64,000 nt of DNA from Thermoflavimicrobium dichotomicum (GCF_900114055.1 NZ_FORR01000001.1:124001-188000), one strand, 5' to 3'. Counted from the first letter of the stretch, positions 37,545 to 46,566 are shown. Made by a program: numbers and translations. Notes: generated from the letters alone by a model not told the origin.

Positions 37545-37562
37545 TAGCAATTTTCGTGCCAA
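37545..37562 (-). promoter_or_regulatory. Sigma-54 (-24/-12) promoter
   Basis: On the minus strand TTGGCACGAAAATTGCT matches the sigma-54 consensus (TGGCAC, 5 bases, TTGC) exactly at the GG and GC positions. It lies about 85 bases upstream of the dehydrogenase-like gene. The matching sigma factor (rpoN) is in this window. Confidence 0.9.
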
Positions 37563-37609
37563 GTCTAAAAACCGGGGTTTATTTAATGGAGAGTCATTTT
37601 TTCTTTACA

Positions 37610-37631
37610 ATTGGTGAAATATATCACCAAT
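37610..37631. promoter_or_regulatory. Palindromic upstream activator site
   Basis: The dyad ATTGGTGA-6 nt-TCACCAAT lies about 50-70 bases upstream of the -24 element, between the activator gene and its target operon. It is the likely binding site of the adjacent sigma-54 activator; a related GGTG/CACC pair lies at about 37644-37660. Confidence 0.7.
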
Positions 37632-37650
37632 CCCAACTTTTTTTGGTGCA

Positions 37651-37693
37651 AAAAAACACCTCTTTTAAAAATTCAAGCTTTAAAAGAGGTGTT
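37651..37693 (-). terminator. Terminator of the sigma-54 activator gene
   Basis: A 15-bp stem (AACACCTCTTTTAAA / TTTAAAAGAGGTGTT) that includes the stop codon region; on the minus strand it is followed by a run of T. Confidence 0.85.
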
Positions 37694-39124
37694 ACCATTA
37701 TGTGGAATATTTTTTCCCAGTATCGACTTATAATCGATTTCGAGTTGTTGAATCTTTCTAACCAAAGTAGAATGGTCCACTTTTAGAAGCCGTGCGGCTT
37801 GACGAATCGACCGGCATTTCTCGAGCGTCTTGATAATTAACTGTTTTTCATAGTGCTTTAGCGCTATTGTCAATGGAGGCGTTTCCCACAGTGAATCAGG
37901 GGGAGTGGGACTCATTCGCAGGTATTCAGGGAGATCTTCGAGGGTGATCTCTTTTTTGGTGGTGATGACAACTAACCGTTCAATGATATTTTTTAATTCC
38001 CGGACATTTCCTGGCCAATGATAATGCACTAACTTATCGAGAACCACCGGGCTGATTTCGACCTCCCGGTTGTAGATTCTTCTGAATTCGTTCAGAAATT
38101 GAGCGATCAACAGCGGGATATCCTCTTTTCGTTCACGGAGAGGAGGAATGGTAAAGGGAACCACATTTAACCGATAATATAGATCCTCACGGAATAATCC
38201 ATCGGCAACCATCTTCTCCAAAGAACGATTAGTCGCAGCAATTACCCGGACATCGACAGGTATGGCTTGTCTAGCCCCGATTCTTTGGATTTCTTTTTCT
38301 TGCAACACACGGAGCAGCTTGGCCTGCATCCTTAAAGGAAGTTCCCCGATTTCATCCAAAAATATTGTTCCTTTGTCTGCCGCTTCAAACAGTCCCGCCT
38401 TCCCGCTTTGTGCACCAGTAAAAGCACCTTTTTCATAGCCGAACAGTTCAGACTCAATTAAGCTTTCCGGTAAAACAGAACAGTTCACTTTTATATAGGG
38501 TTGTGCACTGCGTGGGCTCATTCGGTGAATCCAATTAGCCAAGACTTCTTTTCCTACTCCAGATTCGCCCAGAATCAGTACAGTGGATTGGGTGGAAGCC
38601 ACACGTTTGGCTGTTTCAAAAAGTTGGACCATAGTTTTGTTTTTCATAATGGGTGCATTGCCCAGTGTCTGAAGCTGCTCCTGAAGTTTCTGGATTTCCA
38701 TCTCATAGTGATGGATTAACTTTCTCTTTTTCTCGATCTCTTTTTGAAGCTCGGTAAGCTGGGTAATATCTCGTACGTTGCAGACAATGCGTGACAGTTT
38801 ATGGTTCTCGTCAAAAACCGGAACACCGGTTACCAGCAATTGCTTGTCGCCCATTTTATTGATGATCGTCACGGGTTTATGGGTTTTCATTACACCTGGA
38901 ATCGCCGAATACGATAATACACCTGATTCCATCAGCTCCTGTGCGCTTCTCCCGAGTACACTTTTTGCTTCAATGCCTGCGAGGCGTTCATAAGCTTTAT
39001 TGACCCAGATCGTTTTTCCTTCGTGATCGGCCACCCAAATCCCGTCAAAGCAAGAATGAAAGATTTCTTCCCATTCCTGTTCCTTTAATTTAAAAGAATG
39101 TTCCCGAACTTCTGCATCACTCAT
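37673..39124 (-). CDS. Sigma-54-dependent transcriptional activator (PAS-AAA-HTH)
   Basis: This 483-residue enhancer-binding protein has an N-terminal PAS domain (about 15-115, IFHSCFDGIWVADHEGKTIW), a short coiled coil (about 120-155), and an AAA+ domain with Walker A GESGVGKE, the sigma-54 contact loop GAFTGA and Walker B IFLDEIGELP. A Fis-type helix-turn-helix lies at the end (IRQAARLLKVDHSTLVRKIQ). The PAS domain presumably senses a small molecule. The ATG at 39124 has GAGGG upstream. It sits directly upstream of, and probably controls, the flavoenzyme operon. Confidence 0.93.
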   Translation of the reverse strand: MSDAEVREHSFKLKEQEWEEIFHSCFDGIWVADHEGKTIWVNKAYERLAGIEAKSVLGRSAQELMESGVLSYSAIPGVMKTHKPVTIINKMGDKQLLVTGVPVFDENHKLSRIVCNVRDITQLTELQKEIEKKRKLIHHYEMEIQKLQEQLQTLGNAPIMKNKTMVQLFETAKRVASTQSTVLILGESGVGKEVLANWIHRMSPRSAQPYIKVNCSVLPESLIESELFGYEKGAFTGAQSGKAGLFEAADKGTIFLDEIGELPLRMQAKLLRVLQEKEIQRIGARQAIPVDVRVIAATNRSLEKMVADGLFREDLYYRLNVVPFTIPPLRERKEDIPLLIAQFLNEFRRIYNREVEISPVVLDKLVHYHWPGNVRELKNIIERLVVITTKKEITLEDLPEYLRMSPTPPDSLWETPPLTIALKHYEKQLIIKTLEKCRSIRQAARLLKVDHSTLVRKIQQLEIDYKSILGKNIPHNGNTSFKA

Positions 39125-39324
39125 TAACAATTCCCTCACTTTTAGCCTTGATGCGTTAGAGCAATAATGAATGCGACGAAAATTCAGGATCTAAATGTGG
39201 AATTTATGCTCATGAAGAAACCTGCCTCAATTCGCCTAACTTTTCGAATAATTTATGTTTTGAATTTATTATATATCAAGTGGTTAAGAAATGCACCATC
39301 TATTCATTTCTTCTTAGAATAGAA

Positions 39325-39625
39325 AAAAAGAAAAGGTCGCCCACTTGCACCAGGCGACGGGTTTGACCACTCCCCATGCGTAAGCGCAGGGGATTCTTGG
39401 GAACTCCTATCTACTGACAGGATATTGACCAAGCTCAACCCGCTAGTCCAGCGGTGAAAATTTTTTTTTCAAACTAGACCTATTGCTTGGTTTTCGCTTT
39501 TCAGCCTAGCGAAAGATCAGCTTGCCTTGATGATACCAAAAATTGTCATGCTTGCAAGAAGATTAACACCATCCCTCGTCCGAAGCTCGCTCTCATCCCC
39601 ATAGGTTAAGCTATGGGTGTTTTCT
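39325..39625 (-). mobile_element. IS605-like remnant or non-autonomous element (no intact transposase)
   Basis: Between the activator gene and katA lie about 300 bases with features of IS200/IS605 ends. On the minus strand a left-end-like hairpin CCCATAG-CTTAAC-CTATGGG (39598-39617) comes first. At the other side are TTCCCAAGAATCCCC, a TGCG/CGCA hairpin and GGGGAGTGGTCAAA (39366-39405), the arrangement typical downstream of tnpB. A terminator-like hairpin (GTCGCC/GGCGAC, 39336-39358) with a T-rich tail closes it. No tnpA or tnpB frame remains. Confidence 0.6.
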
Positions 39626-39646
39626 CGCTCGCATTCTATAAATAGG

Positions 39647-41116
39647 TTACTCCGCTGGCTGTTTCAAAACAAAGTCACTGATATCGATTCCCAGTCCTTC
39701 TGCGACTCTGGAGCCGTATTCTACATCTGCACGATAGAAGTTGCAAATAGCACGTAGTTGGATCTCACGATTGACAGCTTTAAGATCATTGACCAAGTTT
39801 TTAATTAAGTTATTGCGTTCAGCTGGGGTAAACTGGCGATAGCGTTCACCTGCCTGGGTAAAATCATCGGCTTTGGCAATCTTCTTACGAACAACCGGCC
39901 CGCTGATTTCATATTGACTTTCTTTATACGCTGGTGCCTCTTTTGGACTGTCTGAATAACTGTTTGGCTCATAATTGATCGGTGATGGATCCTGTTTGAC
40001 ATTCATCCATCCATCCCGCTGATGATTATGGACAGGCGCAAAAGGACAGTTCACTGGAATTTGCAAATAATTCGGTCCCAAACGGTGACGCTGTGTATCT
40101 GGATAGGAGAACAATCTTCCTTGTAACAGTTTATCTTCAGATGGCTCGATCCCAGGCACCATCACACTGGGCGCAAACGCTGACTGCTCCACTTCTGCAA
40201 AAAAGTTTTTGGGATTCCGGTTCAAGGTCATCGTCCCAACTTTCACAAGTGGAAGGACATCTTCTGGCCATACTTTCGTTGGATCAAGAGGATCAAACGA
40301 AAAGGAATCCATATCTTCAGGATGTAGAATTTGCACATATAGATCCCATTTTGGATAATGGCCTGCCTCAATCGCTTGATAAAGATCTTCTGTGGCATGG
40401 CTGTGGTTTTTACCTCCGATCACTTCTGCCTCTTCAGCCGTTAACGTTTTTACCCCTTGAAGTGACTTCCAGTGATATTTGACATATACATGCTCGCCCT
40501 TTTTATTCACCCATTTAAAAGCATGAACTCCAAAGCCATCCATTTGGCGATAGTTCGCCGGGATTCCCAGATCGGAGAAAAGCCAAGTTAACATGTGTGT
40601 CGATTCAGGACTAAACGACATGAAATCCCAATAATGATTCGGCGTTTGAATATTGGTATGGGGAGCTGGCTTTAGTGCATGTACCATATCCGGAAACTTG
40701 ATCGCATCGCGGATAAAAAACACGGGTAAATTGTTACCCACCAAATCATAATTTCCTTCCGTCGTATAAAACTTCACTGCAAATCCACGTGGATCACGAA
40801 GTGTCTCCGGCGAGCCACTTGGATGAATCACGGTCGAAAAACGAACAAATACAGGTGTCTCAGTCCCCGGTTCTTGCAAAAAAGCGGCACGGGTATACTT
40901 TGCCATGCTCTGTGAAGTGACAAAAACACCATAAGCCCCTGCTCCACGAGCATGAACCACTCGTTCGGGTATACGCTCACGATCAAAATGAGCCAGCTTT
41001 TCGATCAAATGATAGTCTTCGAGCAAAGTGGGACCATGCTGGCCTGCTGTTTTTGAATTTTGATTATCCGCAACAGGGGCTCCTTGATTGGTGGTAAGGA
41101 TTTTTTTGTTTTTCAT
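39647..41116 (-). CDS. katA: Catalase (heme, clade with 480-490 residues)
   Basis: This 489-residue monofunctional heme catalase decomposes hydrogen peroxide. Motifs: the catalytic His region FDRERIPERVVHARGAG, the Asn region (GNNLPVFFIRD), and the proximal tyrosine segment RLFSYPDTQRHRLG. Length fits small-subunit catalases such as vegetative KatA. AGGAGG precedes the ATG. A PerR/Fur-like box lies about 40 bases upstream, fitting peroxide control. Confidence 0.95.
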   Translation of the reverse strand: MKNKKILTTNQGAPVADNQNSKTAGQHGPTLLEDYHLIEKLAHFDRERIPERVVHARGAGAYGVFVTSQSMAKYTRAAFLQEPGTETPVFVRFSTVIHPSGSPETLRDPRGFAVKFYTTEGNYDLVGNNLPVFFIRDAIKFPDMVHALKPAPHTNIQTPNHYWDFMSFSPESTHMLTWLFSDLGIPANYRQMDGFGVHAFKWVNKKGEHVYVKYHWKSLQGVKTLTAEEAEVIGGKNHSHATEDLYQAIEAGHYPKWDLYVQILHPEDMDSFSFDPLDPTKVWPEDVLPLVKVGTMTLNRNPKNFFAEVEQSAFAPSVMVPGIEPSEDKLLQGRLFSYPDTQRHRLGPNYLQIPVNCPFAPVHNHQRDGWMNVKQDPSPINYEPNSYSDSPKEAPAYKESQYEISGPVVRKKIAKADDFTQAGERYRQFTPAERNNLIKNLVNDLKAVNREIQLRAICNFYRADVEYGSRVAEGLGIDISDFVLKQPAE

Positions 41117-41156
41117 CTCTCCATAAACCTCCTGGCATAATAAAATAAACTCTATT

Positions 41157-41171
41157 TAATAATGATTATTA
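41157..41171 (-). promoter_or_regulatory. PerR/Fur-type box upstream of katA
   Basis: The 15-base dyad TAATAAT-G-ATTATTA has the 7-1-7 architecture of PerR/Fur-family boxes. A second similar stretch (GATTATCATTTTC) lies about 30 bases further up. Confidence 0.7.
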
Positions 41172-41461
41172 ATAAGTAATTGATATCGTTAAATAAAGAT
41201 TATCATTTTCATTTCGTTTTGGCAACACATATTATACAAATTATTATTAATTAAATATTCTGATAATAATAAGCGGATTGACTAAAAGAACAGAGTCTGG
41301 GATTCCATATGTCGCCAGGTCCTCATATTTCCCGAAGCAATAGTGATTCTCTTAGGACTCCTACTTTCGTAAATCTTATTTTTAATCAGCACCAGATCCA
41401 AGCTTAGGATTCGTGCTATCATACTATACAACGCAATTCTAAAATGAAGGAGATCATCATT

Positions 41462-41863
41462 ATGAAAAAAGTAAAGGTGTGCGGCGCAGTCATTCGCAAT
41501 GATCAGAATGAAATCCTGTGTGCTTTACGTTCGCCAACCATGTCACTTCCGAATTTGTGGGAGTTTCCTGGAGGGAAAATCGAAGAAGGAGAAACTGCTG
41601 AAGAGACATTAGTTCGCGAGATCAAGGAAGAATTGGGTTGTACAATCGAAGTCTATGACAAAATCGAGGAAGTTGAATATGTATATCCACATATAATCGT
41701 CAATCTAATTACATATGAAGCGAAAATTATCGATGGAAGACCTCAAGCAAAAGAGCACGCCAAGATCGAATGGATCCCTCTCGACGTGCTCCAACAATTG
41801 AATTGGGCTCCAGCAGATATCCCAACAGTGAAAAAGCTGTTAGCTAATAAGATCTATAAATAG
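41462..41863 (+). CDS. NUDIX (MutT-like) NTP pyrophosphohydrolase
   Basis: This 133-residue protein has a complete NUDIX box (GGKIEEGETAEETLVREIKEEL, split here as G-x5-E-x7-REIKEEL) from about residue 37. The N-terminus VKVCGAVIRNDQNEILCALR resembles 8-oxo-dGTP/CTP pyrophosphohydrolases that sanitise nucleotide pools. The ATG at 41462 lies 9 bases after AAGGAG. Its 3' end overlaps that of the convergent helicase gene by 24 bases, so the two may be an old functional neighbour pair. Confidence 0.88.
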   Translation: MKKVKVCGAVIRNDQNEILCALRSPTMSLPNLWEFPGGKIEEGETAEETLVREIKEELGCTIEVYDKIEEVEYVYPHIIVNLITYEAKIIDGRPQAKEHAKIEWIPLDVLQQLNWAPADIPTVKKLLANKIYK

Positions 41864-44008
41864 ATCATCAGGTACTGGATGGTGTAGCTTCCAAATAATA
41901 TTCATTGGCTTATCGCCATGGCTCTCAACATAATCTACTTCACCCAGATAGGTAAATGGCAGAGTCATCCCATGCATCTTTTCAAATTTACGGACAAATA
42001 GATGAATATGATACCCTCTATCTTTATGATGAATATAATTCTGACCAACAGAGGAGTCATGTGATGTTTGGTTTTGACTCTGCCAATGAAATGTAGATTG
42101 ATCTATAAAATAATCTTGATAACGTAAATGTTCCTCTACTGTTTCATTCTTTTTCAAGTTTACAAATAAAAAGTAATGTTCTCCTACCCTACGAACTCCT
42201 TCTCTCCATGACCCCGGCTTTGCACCTGACTCAGATAAAAAGATGATATCATCACGTGTATAATTCTGATATAAAATTAAACGCTTATTTTTTCCTAAAA
42301 AGTACTCTGGTTTAAAAGTTCTACGAAACTCGATCATTCCATAATTTAATCGCTCTTCAACATAACTTCTTATTTCATCATCATTACGTACCATCTCGAT
42401 AAAACGGTCATTTACATAAAAGACATGATTATCTATCGAACCAAATATCCAATTCTGTTTTTTATAAGGAGAAGCTAATTTAGCCATAGCTTGTACTATT
42501 AATCCCTGGTGTTTTTCAATATCCATTTCCAGTGCAAAACGTTGCTGAAGATGTTCTACTACGTCTTCTACCATTACCTGTTGCTTTTTTAAGGCAAGTT
42601 CTAAAATAGCCAGTTCATAAGGCCATTTAATGGGGAGCATCTGCTCGATTCGCTCCACAACCTCTACAGCATATGTATTTTCAAGAAGTTTTTGATCAAA
42701 TTCGTTTAAGTCTTTCATCTTTTCTTTTGTGCGAATCCAACTACCAAAGCGATTAAGGAAAAAGTAAAGGCTCGGTACTTTTTCAATATAAAGGAAATCT
42801 TTAATTTCAGGTGAACGTCCCAGATCTTTCTTTAATTGAACATAAAAGTTTTTAAGTGTTTCTGCTGAATCCATCCGAACTCGCTCTAGCTTTTCTAGTA
42901 TTTGCTTTTTGGAAATACGATCAAACTCCACATAAGATCCATTAGGTAAATCTGCGAATTCATTTTGAACCGCTACTCGTAATAAATCTTTGTCAAACAT
43001 ATGATTATTCGTCTGACCTGCCAAAGCTAACGGTATCATAAAAGACCTTTGATAGTTCCCTATAAAATCAAGAATGGTAACAAATTCTTTCCCTTCTGCC
43101 TTCCGCAAACCACGCCCCAATTGTTGAATAAATACAGTAGAAGATTCGGTAGGACGTAAAAATAAAATAAGATTTAACTTTGGAATGTCTACTCCTTCAT
43201 TAAAAATATTTACGGTAAATATAATCTCTAGTGGATCATTTTCATCTTCCAATTGTTCTATAATCTTCTTCCTTTTTTCTGGTGAATCTTCTCCGGTTAG
43301 ATAGGTCGTCCAATATCCTCGTTTATTAAACTCCCGAGACATATACTTTGCATGTTCAACATTTACACAAAATCCTAATCCAATTAATCGATCCCCATCA
43401 TATCCATATCTATTAATCATCTCAATAATATAATCTACACGCTTATTTGTACTTAATGCTTTAACTAATATTTGTTCATCCAAAGTGCCTTGAGACAATG
43501 GAATTTCATCATAATTTACTGTTTTATCTACAACACCAAAGTAGTGGAATGGACACAATAGATCAGCTTCCAGCGCATCACGTAACCGAATCTCATAAAC
43601 TACATTATAATCACATAAAGCTAAAATATCTTTTCCATCCATTCTCTCAGGTGTAGCTGTTAATCCTAACAAAAACTTAGGTCGAAAATACTCTAACACT
43701 TTGGTATATGTAGAAGCCTGAGCATGATGAAACTCATCTATGACAATATAATCAAACTCATCTGGAGAAAACTTTTTTAGATTCTCTTCTCTATGCAAAG
43801 TTTGGATCGTGCTAAATAAAAATTTCCTCTCAATCTCTTTTTTCTGCCCCGTCATTTTTCCACATAGGTTCGGTTGATTAAATACTTTATTAAATGTCTC
43901 AATTGCTCCCTCTAACAGTTCATCCCTGTGCGCTATATAATAACAATGTATTGCTTGCATACTTGGTACATAACCTGAAAAAAGCATGAAATAAATACCG
44001 AAGTTCAT
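41840..44008 (-). pseudogene. 5'-truncated superfamily 2 helicase with DUF3427-type C-terminus
   Basis: The remaining 722 codons contain helicase motifs II (IDEFHHAQ), III (LTATPER), V (FNEGVDIPKLN) and VI (QLGRGLRK), then a long C-terminal region like DUF3427. Missing are the Q motif, the Walker A motif (GTGKT) and the phospholipase-D-type nuclease domain that precede it in full-length relatives of about 950-1050 residues. The frame starts in a non-homologous leader (MNFGIYFMLFSG) just before AHRDELLEGAIETF. ATP hydrolysis should be lost. Full-length relatives are suspected anti-phage or repair proteins. Confidence 0.78.
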
Positions 44009-44072
44009 GCGGAATCCCTGTTTTCCAAGAAGGGAAGCGGATTAATAACTCTGTATTCCTAAATACGAAAAA

Positions 44073-44099
44073 GCCTTCATCCCTTTGCAGGATGAAGGC
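44073..44099 (-). terminator. Terminator downstream of the tRNA-Thr relic
   Basis: A 10-bp stem (GCCTTCATCC / GGATGAAGGC) followed on the minus strand by TTTTTCG, located just 3' of the decayed tRNA copy, as expected for a former tRNA unit. Confidence 0.75.
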
Positions 44100-44122
44100 G
44101 ATTATACAAGTTTGGAGCCTTC

Positions 44123-44200
44123 TGGTGCTGATGTTTGACTCAAACCTTGTTCCTCTTCATTACGAGTGAAAGAACTTCGATTCATTTGGTTCCCAGAAGA
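44123..44200 (-). pseudogene. Decayed tRNA-Thr copy
   Basis: The sequence shares the block GCCTTCTGGTGCTG, the block CTTCATTACGAGTGAA (anticodon arm, CGT) and scattered T-arm positions with the intact tRNA-Thr at 45352-45427. The T arm, D arm and 5' acceptor strand no longer pair. Confidence 0.72.
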
Positions 44201-44368
44201 CCTGATAATGGTATCCATGCCTCTCTTCCAGGATAGTCAGAATATATCCGTCGTAGATCATCGCTCTATTCTAAATCGTTTAATTCAGTTAACAATCAGG
44301 GTTTTACCTATACATAAATGCATTTTTAACTACAAAAGATAACTTACAACCATATAAGGAGGAGTGGC

Positions 44369-44994
44369 ATGAAAAAGTTCTTATACATGTTCGAAATGCT
44401 CATCATAGCAAGCCTGTTGGTTGTAACCGTAGGTTGTACCACACAGCCAAAACAACAAGGATCTGTTCGAGATCAAGCAATCAGACCGAAACCGACTTCT
44501 TATGAAACTGCTCCTGACTTTAGAACCCAAATCCAGTAAAACCGGGAACACCGGAAAGGATCACTTCACCAAGAACAACAGAAAAAGGAAGAAATCAATC
44601 TTCTCAATGGTTAGCAGACCAAATTATTCAAACAGGCGAAAGGTATATCGGGACTTCCTATCACCTTGGAGCAAAATCAGGTCAAACCGATGCTTTTGAC
44701 TGTTCTTCATTCGTTCAGTATTTATACGGGCTTTATGGCATTGATCTTCCACGTAATTCCCGTCAACAAGCGAATGTAGGAATCACTGTACCAAAATCAG
44801 AAATTCGTAAGGGTGATCTACTCTTCTTTAAGAGAAATGATACAGGTGACAACATAGGTCATGTAGGGATCTACGCAGGCAATAACCAAATCCTCCATAC
44901 ATGGGGGCCGGGTGGGGTGCGATACGACAACATAGAACAAGGATGGCTTAAGGAAGGATTCGTTGTAGCAAAGCGTGTTCTTCCAGAATATTAG
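44369..44994 (+). pseudogene. NlpC/P60 lipoprotein gene broken by a frameshift
   Basis: From the ATG at 44369 (AAGGAGG upstream) the first frame gives a lipoprotein signal (LLVVTVGC) and a polar linker, then stops at 44537-44539. The next frame continues the linker (NPNPVKPGTPERITSPRT) and encodes a complete NlpC/P60 peptidase domain: catalytic Cys in FDCSSFVQYLYG, His in GHVGIYAG, ending LPEY at 44994. A single lost base near 44521-44539 would explain the break. No classical slippery heptamer is in the proper phase, so programmed shifting is unlikely. The intact form would cleave peptidoglycan stem peptides. Confidence 0.82.
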
Positions 44995-45005
44995 CATCAA
45001 CAAAA

Positions 45006-45052
45006 AAGACCACTTCAATAACTGATTAAAATTCAGGCATTGAAATGGTCTT
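45006..45052 (+). terminator. Terminator after the NlpC/P60 gene
   Basis: A 14-bp stem (AAGACCACTTCAAT / ATTGAAATGGTCTT) with one mismatch, followed by GCTCTTTG. Confidence 0.8.
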
Positions 45053-45244
45053 GCTCTTTGTCTACATACAAACTACTTCATTTTGATTGCGACCCTCAAT
45101 CTAGTCTCACGATTAGAATGAAGGTAGCCATATATCCATCCCACTGAGTGGATTGTATTTCTCATTTTGTTCTTTAAGATTGTTCCCATAAATTTAGTTT
45201 TGTGTTGCCTACTCCAAAAAATCCTCAAATGCAAATTTAAGCAA
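45053..45244. other. Gap without a recognised gene
   Basis: Nothing convincing is seen; a short GCGACCC...CACGATTAGAATGAAGG stretch vaguely recalls a tRNA anticodon arm but does not fold. Confidence 0.3.
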
Positions 45245-45290
45245 CAAAAAAACCACTCCCCACATGATCAAATCCATGCAGTGAAGTGGT
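45245..45290 (-). terminator. Terminator for the tRNA-Thr/tmRNA region
   Basis: On the minus strand ACCACT...AGTGGT with an inner CATG/CATG pairing is followed by TTTTTTTTG, 60 bases beyond the tRNA-Thr 3' end. Confidence 0.7.
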
Positions 45291-45351
45291 CTAGCTCGTA
45301 CAAAAAATTGTCCCAGTGTGACCTCTTCAGTGAAAATCGCTGAAAGCCTTC

Positions 45352-45427
45352 TGGTGCTGGTGACAGGATTCGAACCTGCGACCCCTTCATTACGAGTGAA
45401 GTGCTCTACCAGCTGAGCTACACCAGC
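45352..45427 (-). tRNA. tRNA-Thr (anticodon CGT)
   Basis: The cloverleaf has acceptor GCTGGTG / CACCAGC, D-arm AGCTCAGCTGGTAGAGC, anticodon arm CTTCA-CTCGTAA-TGAAG and T-arm GCAGG-TTCGAAT-CCTGT; CCA is encoded. It lies 21 bases downstream of tmRNA on the same strand. Confidence 0.96.
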
Positions 45428-45448
45428 GTGTTATGCCATTTGGATTCT

Positions 45449-45809
45449 TGGTGGAGGCGAGCGGAGTCGAACCGCTGTCCGAAGACATCGCCACGCCAGA
45501 TTCTCCGAGCGCAGTCACTGTATTATATTCTCACCTGCAAAACTGCCCAGTGACAGGCGATTTCACAGGCCAGCCACGAAGATTTCACTTTCCAGCCTGT
45601 GGCGAGCTGGTCAGCTAGCCTACTAACGGTGAGACCCGACAGCTCCACGTAGGCGATGGAGAAGCGGATCCTAGCTGGTTAATTAAGCAGCTAGAGCGTA
45701 GTTTTCTTGTTTGCCAGTTACATTTGGCCCTGCGTGTTTAACGAGAAGCGCAGCCCCTCGGCTCGCTACTGACGCTCGATCTGTCCCCGTCGAATCCCAA
45801 AACGCCCCC
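45449..45809 (-). ncRNA. ssrA: Transfer-messenger RNA (tmRNA)
   Basis: This 361-nt RNA rescues stalled ribosomes. The 5' end GGGGGCGTTTTGGGATTCGACGG style start pairs with the 3' CGCCTCC-ACCA acceptor; the T-arm GGTTCGACTCC is clear. The tag frame reads GGC AAA CAA GAA AAC TAC GCT CTA GCT GCT TAA, giving GKQENYALAA after the charged alanine. Its partner smpB lies 75 bases upstream on the same strand. Confidence 0.96.
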
Positions 45810-45884
45810 GTACTTGAGGAACATGAGATCGACTGGCTACGTCTCTATATTATAACAGGTCTATTTTAAAATGCAATACCTTTT

Positions 45885-46352
45885 TTATCGGTTATATTCT
45901 TTCAGTTTTCGTTGAATCATGCGCTCAGCATCTCTTTTGGCCATGGCTTCCCGCTTGTCATAAAGCTTTTTCCCGCGTGCCAGCGCCAATTGGACCTTGG
46001 CAAATCCATTTCGCAAATGGACATCCAATGGCACCAGGGTGAGTCCCTTCTGTCTTGTCATTCCAAGCAGTTTATCAATCTCTTTTCGATGCATGAGTAA
46101 TTTGCGAGTGCGGGTGGGATCAACATTAAAGCGGTTTCCCTGCTCATATGGGCTAATGTGCATACCAATGATAAAGATTTCACCTTTATCAATACGGGCA
46201 TAGCTATCTTTTAAATTGACTCGCCCTTGGCGAATCGATTTAATCTCTGTTCCTGTCAACACAATTCCAGCTTCATACGTTTCTTCAATATGATAATCAT
46301 GAAGCGCCTTTTTATTACGTGCGATAACTTTAACCCCTTTGTTATTGCCCAT
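45885..46352 (-). CDS. smpB: SsrA-binding protein SmpB
   Basis: This 155-residue RNA-binding OB-fold protein brings tmRNA to stalled ribosomes. The motifs [33 protein letters not shown] and [10 protein letters not shown] are diagnostic, with a basic C-terminal tail ([13 protein letters not shown]). The start is ATG 46352, 5 bases after GGGTGA; ATG 46355 or GTG 46370 are alternatives. It is between rnr and ssrA, the conserved Bacillales order. Confidence 0.95.
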   Translation of the reverse strand: MGNNKGVKVIARNKKALHDYHIEETYEAGIVLTGTEIKSIRQGRVNLKDSYARIDKGEIFIIGMHISPYEQGNRFNVDPTRTRKLLMHRKEIDKLLGMTRQKGLTLVPLDVHLRNGFAKVQLALARGKKLYDKREAMAKRDAERMIQRKLKEYNR

Positions 46353-46472
46353 CATGTCACCCGCTTTCACTAAAATACAGCAAGTTACATTATATCAAAT
46401 CAAAATGAAAATAGTCAATATAATCATAACACCGCCAGAGAGAACAAAACCTCTTCTTGGAACCCTGCTCCA

Positions 46473-46536
46473 GAATCGGTTTCTTATCCGGTCACACCTC
46501 CATACGACTAAGGGTGACACTGTAAGAAACCGATTC
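46473..46536. repeat. Nested inverted repeat between rnr and smpB
   Basis: Outer arms of 14 bases (GAATCGGTTTCTTA / TAAGAAACCGATTC) enclose inner GTCACACCT / AGGGTGAC arms. The gap between two co-directional genes is 190 bases; the hairpin is followed by TTTTACAG only on the opposite strand, so it is not an ordinary terminator for rnr. Confidence 0.6.
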
Positions 46537-46566
46537 TTTTACAGTTGTTATCAAACATCGATATAA

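Noticed and set aside
44521-44540. Programmed -1 frameshift in the NlpC/P60 gene
   Set aside because: The short AACCCAAATCC stretch is not in the phase needed for a classical slippery heptamer and no downstream stimulatory structure is evident; a mutation is simpler.
45090-45140. Third tRNA-Thr-like fragment
   Set aside because: Only GCGACCC and a loose anticodon-arm resemblance are seen; no arms pair and the similarity is too short.
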